NCBI GenBank assembly: GCA_903862805.1
Contig: CAIOZP010000559.1
Span: forward strand, 1-11,150
Direction: 5' to 3'
Source of the DNA: an uncultured Fibrobacterota bacterium
GTDB lineage: Bacteria; Fibrobacterota; Chitinivibrionia; Chitinivibrionales; CAIOZP01
DNA: 11,150 bases
Part shown: positions 7,443 to 11,150 of the stretch, piece by piece
Numbering within the stretch: position 1 is the stretch's first letter
Layout: each line of letters begins with the position of its first letter
Notes under the pieces: generated by a model
The model's database searches: none
What the model was told of the DNA's origin: nothing
The model's input: only the letters and a program-made list of their open reading frames with translations
Position numbers and translations under genes: made by a program

Positions 7443-7464
7443 AGACGCACAGCTGTGCGCGTCT
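7443..7464. repeat. REP-like palindrome
   Basis: A perfect 12-bp core palindrome GCACAGCTGTGC (7447-7458) is extended by AGAC on the left and GCGTCT on the right, giving near-complete 10-12-bp arms with a 2-nt bulge. The GTAGAGACGC...GCGTCT form resembles interspersed palindromes that I recall from intergenic regions of several bacterial phyla. There is no U-tract, so it is unlikely to be an intrinsic terminator. If trpR-like transcription starts near 7506, this would be a hairpin in its leader. Confidence 0.45.
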
Positions 7465-7512
7465 GGTCATTTCGTGATTTGTTGCCTTGAAAACATACCG
7501 TTATTTCACACA

Positions 7513-7518
7513 AGTATA
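7513..7518 (-). promoter_or_regulatory. Possible -10 element for the trpR-like/trpB operon
   Basis: On the minus strand TATACT (7518-7513, 5 of 6) follows an ATCACA -35-like hexamer (4 of 6) after 17 nt; that hexamer overlaps the CRP-type site. A start near 7506 would give a leader of about 230 nt containing two inverted repeats. A perfect TATAAT on the plus strand (7515-7520) overlaps it but has no good -35 partner, so the direction of this AT-rich patch is uncertain. Confidence 0.3.
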
Positions 7519-7535
7519 ATTATGATTTCTACCAG

Positions 7536-7551
7536 TGTGATGGCGATCACA
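7536..7551 (+). promoter_or_regulatory. CRP-type operator
   Basis: TGTGA-N6-TCACA is the exact core consensus of CRP-family (cAMP receptor) sites, and the arms extend to TGTGAT/ATCACA. Its centre (7543.5) is 30 bp upstream of the centre of a plus-strand TGTAAT hexamer (7571-7576), close to the class II activator arrangement centred near -41.5 and with no good -35. This suggests CRP/FNR-family activation of the CsgG-like/lipoprotein pair. It could also act on the divergent trp promoter. The regulator is not in the window. Confidence 0.6.
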
Positions 7552-7570
7552 TCGGAAGAATTTTGCACGA

Positions 7571-7576
7571 TGTAAT
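7571..7576 (+). promoter_or_regulatory. Possible -10 element for the CsgG-like/lipoprotein operon
   Basis: TGTAAT matches the -10 consensus at 5 of 6 positions and lies about 58 bp upstream of the ATG at 7634. The -35 zone overlaps the CRP-type site and lacks a consensus hexamer, as is common for activator-dependent promoters. The alternative is the perfect TATAAT at 7515-7520. Confidence 0.35.
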
Positions 7577-7633
7577 TTTTGTTCTGTGTCCCACTGTTGA
7601 GTTACTCATGTGAAACCGGCTTTGAGGTGTTGG

Positions 7634-8233
7634 ATGAAAATTCGTACGACTTTTTTGTTGCTTCTTCTCGCAGTCATTCCCGTTTTTGCGGTAGAACAGA
7701 TCGCCGTTAGTCAGCTTCGTGCAGACGGCCTTTCGGAGTCGCAGACCGCGACACTTACGGATGTTCTTCGTTCCGAAATCAGCAAGACACATAAATACAC
7801 GGTGCTTGAAAGATCACAGATGGATCAGGTGCTGAAAGAGCAGGGCTTCCAACAGTCTGGTTGCACCGATGCATCATGTGCAGTGGAAATCGGCAAACTG
7901 CTTTCGGTTCAGTATATCGTTCTCGGATCAATCGGGCTTGTCGGAGAAACCTACACAATCAATGCCAGAGTCGTTGATGTCGCTACCGGAAAAATCCTGA
8001 AGGACATTACCGAATATCATAACGGTAAACCGGATCTTCTGCTTACGCAAGTGATGCCTATTGTTGCACAAAAGCTCTGTGATACCTACATTCAACCCCG
8101 TAAGAGACATCCGCTGCCGTTTATACTCGGCGGATTTGTGCTTGTCGGTGGCGGTGCAACTGCGGCGCTTCTTCTCTCGCACAAGAAAACAGCCGAAGAA
8201 GCGACATCAACAGACGTGAAAGTGACATGGTGA
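7634..8233 (+). CDS. Secreted CsgG/LpoB-like protein with C-terminal membrane segment
   Basis: This is a 199-residue exported protein. A signal peptide (MKIRTTFLLLLLAVIPVFA, probable cleavage before VEQ) precedes a domain resembling the N-terminal domain of CsgG, LpoB and FlgO proteins: IAVSQLRADGLSESQTATL (23-41), YTVLERSQMDQVLKEQGF (55-72), a CTDASCAVEIGKLL segment (77-90, with a Cys pair), YIVLGSIG and INARVVDVATGKIL (109-122). A hydrophobic Gly-rich stretch (about 160-182) then forms a likely membrane anchor with a short charged tail. There is no lipobox, unlike true CsgG or LpoB. The frame opens at a GTG at 7610, but the ATG at 7634 starts the signal peptide and has GAGGTG (7624-7629) upstream, so it is chosen. 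The stop lies 5 bp before the proposed lipoprotein start. The role is unknown; envelope assembly or secretion is a reasonable inference. Confidence 0.88.
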   Translation: MKIRTTFLLLLLAVIPVFAVEQIAVSQLRADGLSESQTATLTDVLRSEISKTHKYTVLERSQMDQVLKEQGFQQSGCTDASCAVEIGKLLSVQYIVLGSIGLVGETYTINARVVDVATGKILKDITEYHNGKPDLLLTQVMPIVAQKLCDTYIQPRKRHPLPFILGGFVLVGGGATAALLLSHKKTAEEATSTDVKVTW

Positions 8234-8238
8234 TCATC

Positions 8239-10836
8239 ATGAAAAAAGCATTACTTGCAGTTACATTATTTGTTGTGTTGGCCTTGGTGTTTTGCACGAA
8301 TCGCGTGGTCGATTCATCGGGCAACGGAACATCTGTAGCACCGGCGGTCTCATGGGTCGAGGGTGGTAAAACCGTTTTACCAACAGGCGTTGACAGCGTG
8401 CGAATCACGATCAGCTCGTCTTCTATGAAAACTCCGATTGTCAAAACATTGGCCTACTCTCTTCACGAAGCCATGTTCGAAAACCTGCCGAGAGACATTT
8501 CGATCACGATTACAGTTGAAGGACTGAAAGCCACAAGCGAAGTGCTTTACAAAGGCGAAGTGTCTGTCAGCAAAACAATCGGCGACACTATGACCGTCGC
8601 AATAGATGCCAGTCAGGTAACACCGATTGCGCCATCCAATTTGACTGCAACTGCGTTGAGCCCACACCGTGCCCAATTGTCGTGGTCGGACAACACATCA
8701 AACGAGAATTATTACCATGTCATTCGTCGCACCGGAACTACGGGGTCATGGAGCGAGATAATTAAACTCGCCGACAACTCTATATCATTCATCGACACAT
8801 CATGTATGCCCAAAATCAAATACCAGTACCGTGTCTTTGCAGACAATCTCGCCGGTTCAAGCGATACATCAGATACCGCAACTGTAACCATGCCCGACAC
8901 GGCCTCCAATGTAAATTATCCGCCCACATTTACCACTCTTGTTTCGACACTTTGGGACACTGTTATTGTAGGAACAATTTATCGCGACACGATTGAATAC
9001 AGCGACGAAAACACCACCGATACTTTAACACTGACTGCGAGCCCTGGAATTACTGTTACCGGCAATAAGATCTCCTGGGTGCCAAGCAACTCTGATATTG
9101 GATCGAAAGGTCTCTGGATTATCGTGAAGGATCAGAAGGGCGCGCAGGATTCTATTGGATGGGTGGTGGTGGTGAAGGATACGGTAACAACGGGCACACA
9201 ATACACGCTGACGGTTACGAATGGAATTGGTGGGGGAGAATATGCAAAAGGAACGAGTGTAAATATCTCTGCCGGTACACCGGGGCTTGAGCAAACATTT
9301 GATCATTGGGGCGGGACGGACAGTTCTTTATTGGCTCGGACTGACACCATTGCTACGTCAATAACCATGCCGGCCAGAAATGTTTCTGTAGTTGCTATGT
9401 ATCGCGTGAAAACCTATGCGCTGACGGTTACTCACGGCACCGGTTCGGGAACCTATCCCAAAGACAGTGTTGTAAAGGTAGTAGCCAGTCTCGCTGGAAC
9501 TGATAGCACATTTGATCATTGGGGTGGTACCGACAGCGCACTGCTTGCACGTACCGACACCGTTGCGACTACTTTTACTATGCCAGGGAAAGCGGCGGTT
9601 ATTGTCGCTAAATACAAAGTAAAAACCTATGCGCTGACGGTTACACGCGGCACCGGTTCTGGAACTTATCCCAAAGACAGTGTTGTAAAGGTAGTAGCCA
9701 GTGTCGCTGGAACTGATAGCACATTTGATCATTGGGGTGGTGCCGACAGCGCACTGCTTGCACGTACCGACACCGTTGCGACTACTTTTTCTATGCCGGG
9801 GAAAGCGGCGGTTATTGTGGCGCGGTACAAGGTGAAAACCTATGCGTTGACAGTGACTGGCGGAACTGGTTCCGGAAATTATGCAAAAGGTGCGAATGTT
9901 CCAATTGTAGCAGGTACTCCGACCGCAGGTAAAAAGTTTGATCGTTGGGGAGGGGCGGACAGTACGGTGGTTGCTTCGTTGACAAGTGCGAGTACAAATT
10001 TGACAATGCCGGGGAAAGCGGCGACGGTGGTGGCGGTTTATGGCGATACATCTTCGCAACCTTTATACGGTATGGTTTTAATTCCAGCAGGTACGTTTAC
10101 AATGGGGAATCAAACTGCAACTGGGGCAACAAAAGGTGACGAAGCTCCGGCTCATGATGTAACGCTTTCTGCGTTCAGTATGGATTCTACCGTTGTTACA
10201 CAAGCGGAATATTTGCGATTAATGGGAATAAATCCATCTCATTTTAGCGATGACATCAAAAAACCCGTTGAAATGATTACTTGGTTTGATGCAGTGTTGT
10301 ACTGTAACAAACGTAGCAAGGAAGAAGGAATGGATACGGTTTACACATACACTGGTGTTACTGGGGTTCCTGGCAATGGTTGCACTGATTTAACGGGTTG
10401 TACAATGGATTACTCGAAAAAAGGATACCGATTGCCAACCGAAGCAGAATGGGAATATACTGCAAAAGCAGGTACCACCTCTGATTATTCGTGGGGAGAT
10501 TCTTCGTCAATAGTTGCAAATGCTTGGTATTCTATCAACAGTGGTGATTCAACGCATGAAGTAGCAACCAAGACAAAAAATCCATTTGGTCTTTATGACA
10601 TGGCCGGTAACGTATGGCAATATTGCAACGATTGGTATGGTTATTACGGCAGTACTACGCAGGTAAATCCCACTGGTGCAACAACACCATGGAACTACAA
10701 CGATAGTCTTCGGGTAATACGCGGTGGGTCTTCCTATGACATTGCATTTAAATGTAGGTCCTCATTTAGAAACAACCAGTACCAAAACGTTAGTAATAGC
10801 TATTATTTAGGGTTTCGTTGCGTTTTACCCAAATAA
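8239..10836 (+). CDS. Large surface lipoprotein: FN3, Ig-like, four InlB-type repeats and SUMF1/FGE-like domain
   Basis: This is an 865-residue exported protein. MKKALLAVTLFVVLALVFC ends in Cys19, a probable lipid-attachment site with an unusual Phe at -1. Next come an unassigned beta-rich region (about 25-125), a fibronectin type III domain (128-219), an Ig/cadherin-like domain (229-313), and four divergent InlB-type repeats (322-392, 393-463, 464-534, 535-601; core FDHWGG, end SMPGKAAVIVA). The C-terminal SUMF1/FGE-sulfatase-type domain (about 610-865) shows YGMVLIPAGTFTMG, YRLPTEAEWEY (730-740), GLYDMAGNVW (784-793), VIRGGSS and GFRC (858-861). Only one Cys (839) lies where FGE enzymes carry two catalytic cysteines, so formylglycine synthesis is doubtful; a structural or ligand-binding role is more likely. 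The ATG at 8239 has GGTGA 5 nt upstream; an in-frame ATG at 8227 would overlap the preceding gene. The GC content falls in the SUMF1 part. Confidence 0.92.
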   Translation: MKKALLAVTLFVVLALVFCTNRVVDSSGNGTSVAPAVSWVEGGKTVLPTGVDSVRITISSSSMKTPIVKTLAYSLHEAMFENLPRDISITITVEGLKATSEVLYKGEVSVSKTIGDTMTVAIDASQVTPIAPSNLTATALSPHRAQLSWSDNTSNENYYHVIRRTGTTGSWSEIIKLADNSISFIDTSCMPKIKYQYRVFADNLAGSSDTSDTATVTMPDTASNVNYPPTFTTLVSTLWDTVIVGTIYRDTIEYSDENTTDTLTLTASPGITVTGNKISWVPSNSDIGSKGLWIIVKDQKGAQDSIGWVVVVKDTVTTGTQYTLTVTNGIGGGEYAKGTSVNISAGTPGLEQTFDHWGGTDSSLLARTDTIATSITMPARNVSVVAMYRVKTYALTVTHGTGSGTYPKDSVVKVVASLAGTDSTFDHWGGTDSALLARTDTVATTFTMPGKAAVIVAKYKVKTYALTVTRGTGSGTYPKDSVVKVVASVAGTDSTFDHWGGADSALLARTDTVATTFSMPGKAAVIVARYKVKTYALTVTGGTGSGNYAKGANVPIVAGTPTAGKKFDRWGGADSTVVASLTSASTNLTMPGKAATVVAVYGDTSSQPLYGMVLIPAGTFTMGNQTATGATKGDEAPAHDVTLSAFSMDSTVVTQAEYLRLMGINPSHFSDDIKKPVEMITWFDAVLYCNKRSKEEGMDTVYTYTGVTGVPGNGCTDLTGCTMDYSKKGYRLPTEAEWEYTAKAGTTSDYSWGDSSSIVANAWYSINSGDSTHEVATKTKNPFGLYDMAGNVWQYCNDWYGYYGSTTQVNPTGATTPWNYNDSLRVIRGGSSYDIAFKCRSSFRNNQYQNVSNSYYLGFRCVLPK
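9202..10041 (+). repeat. Four tandem 213-bp repeats encoding InlB-type modules
   Basis: Units begin at 9202, 9415, 9628 and 9841, and the first three are exactly 213 bp (71 codons). Units 2 and 3 differ at about 14 of 213 positions by hand count (about 93% identity), including runs of silent identity, which points to a recent duplication or gene conversion. Units 1 and 4 are clearly more diverged. The last unit ends just before the SUMF1-like domain. Confidence 0.88.
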
Positions 10837-11104
10837 TGGTTTTGCATAATATTCTCTACCGCTGTTCGTTCTGCAAAAACCAACCATGTAACACCCCTCG
10901 CTACAGGTCTGGTTGAAACACATCAACCCGATTCCCCCCAAATCCCAACACAGAAATACCGTCTCACAAAAAAGCAGTAACACCGTACCGCCGGTCAACT
11001 CTCTCTGGATAAATTTATATTGACTCAAATGGCAAGTGAGGCATAACAAATCTGCACTCCCTCCCATTTTTCTCAAGAACGAATAGTAAAAGAAAGGCAA
11101 AAAC
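10837..11104. other. Intergenic stretch without a supported gene
   Basis: This 268-bp AT-rich gap follows the lipoprotein gene. A short hairpin GGTTG (10912-10916) / CAACC (10925-10929) has no U-tract, and no convincing terminator was seen. The only long frame is a minus-strand one (10825-11133) that overlaps the end of the lipoprotein gene and the start of the next gene; it has no recognisable features and is not called. A promoter-like pair lies at 11020-11047. Confidence 0.5.
11020..11047 (+). promoter_or_regulatory. Candidate promoter for the gene starting at 11105
   Basis: TTGACT (11020-11025, 5 of 6) is followed after 16 nt by CATAAC (11042-11047, 4 of 6). The predicted start would leave a leader of about 50 nt before the ATG. 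The -10 match is modest. Confidence 0.35.
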
Positions 11105-11150
11105 ATGAGCGCTACAAACTCTTCCTTTATCAAAGAAGAAGCCCATCAGA
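11105..11150 (+). CDS. Start of a CDS running off the window (partial, function unknown)
   Basis: The ATG at 11105 follows AAAGG with a 7-nt gap to the start and opens a frame without stops to the window edge, encoding MSATNSSFIKEEAHQ. The 15 visible residues carry no recognisable motif. A promoter-like pair lies upstream. The call rests on the ribosome site, the open frame and the plus-strand arrangement only. Confidence 0.5.
   Translation, partial: MSATNSSFIKEEAHQ

Larger units (their letters stand above)
7274..7633. other. Divergent intergenic regulatory region
   Basis: This 360-bp stretch separates the minus-strand trpR-like/trpB operon from the plus-strand CsgG-like gene. Several signals lie in it: direct repeats TATGAGTAGAA (7278-7288) and TATGAATAGAA (7293-7303) next to the trpR-like start, an inverted repeat CCCCAAGCCC (7368-7377) with GGGCTGGGG (7419-7427), a REP-like palindrome (7443-7464), a CRP-type site (7536-7551), and -10-like hexamers facing both directions. 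A 104-codon plus-strand frame (7261-7575) has no recognisable domain or ribosome site and is not called as a gene. Confidence 0.7.

Noticed and set aside
7261..7575. 104-codon plus-strand frame in the divergent region
   Set aside because: No Shine-Dalgarno, no domain, and it runs through the CRP-type site and -10-like elements.
9202..10041. CRISPR or non-coding tandem array
   Set aside because: The 213-bp periodic units are in frame and code for protein modules; there are no short repeats with unique spacers.
9358..10059. 233-codon minus-strand frame across the repeats
   Set aside because: It is an antisense reading of the tandem repeat; its internal repetition simply mirrors the InlB-type units.
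10825..11133. 102-codon minus-strand frame at the right edge
   Set aside because: It overlaps the end of the lipoprotein gene and the start of the 11105 CDS, and its composition looks random.

Overview
The window reads as chromosomal DNA of a Gram-negative bacterium of roughly 50% GC. A best guess is the Fibrobacterota/Chitinispirillia neighbourhood or a similar MAG lineage. That guess rests only on the right-hand pair: a secreted CsgG/LpoB-like protein followed by a large lipoprotein with tandem divergent InlB-type repeats and a C-terminal SUMF1/FGE-like domain. No rRNA, tRNA, CRISPR array, integrase or transposase gene was seen.

Layout. Positions 176-3058 (minus strand) form a compact operon of PLP aminotransferase, HAD phosphatase and monofunctional GT51 transglycosylase (mtgA), joined by a 4-bp gap and a 7-bp overlap, with a plausible promoter just upstream. 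Positions 3221-5304 (minus) hold a corrinoid adenosyltransferase (cobO) coupled to an FkbH-like HAD/acyltransferase, probably through a TTGA stop/start overlap. Positions 5343-5508 carry a 166-bp, almost fully self-complementary element with 18-bp terminal inverted repeats and a flanking TAA duplication; it resembles a MITE and lies between cobO and the strong trpB terminator. Positions 5579-7273 (minus) encode a small TrpR/YerC-superfamily regulator followed by a type 2 tryptophan synthase beta chain without trpA, which suggests an indole-salvage module.

The 7274-7633 region is a divergent regulatory region. It has a perfect CRP-type palindrome (TGTGA-N6-TCACA) flanked by -10-like hexamers facing both ways, a REP-like palindrome and a further inverted repeat. 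To the right (plus strand) lie the CsgG/LpoB-like gene (7634-8233) and the 865-residue lipoprotein gene (8239-10836). The lipoprotein's central repeats are recent tandem duplicates, and its C-terminal third is visibly more AT-rich. After about 270 bp without a gene, a new plus-strand CDS appears to begin at 11105 and runs off the window.

The strongest leads are the palindromic element, the CRP-like divergent promoter region, and the surface-protein pair, whose SUMF1-like domain seems to lack the FGE cysteine pair. No wholly new defence or mobile system was identified. All family assignments are by motif recognition without database searches.
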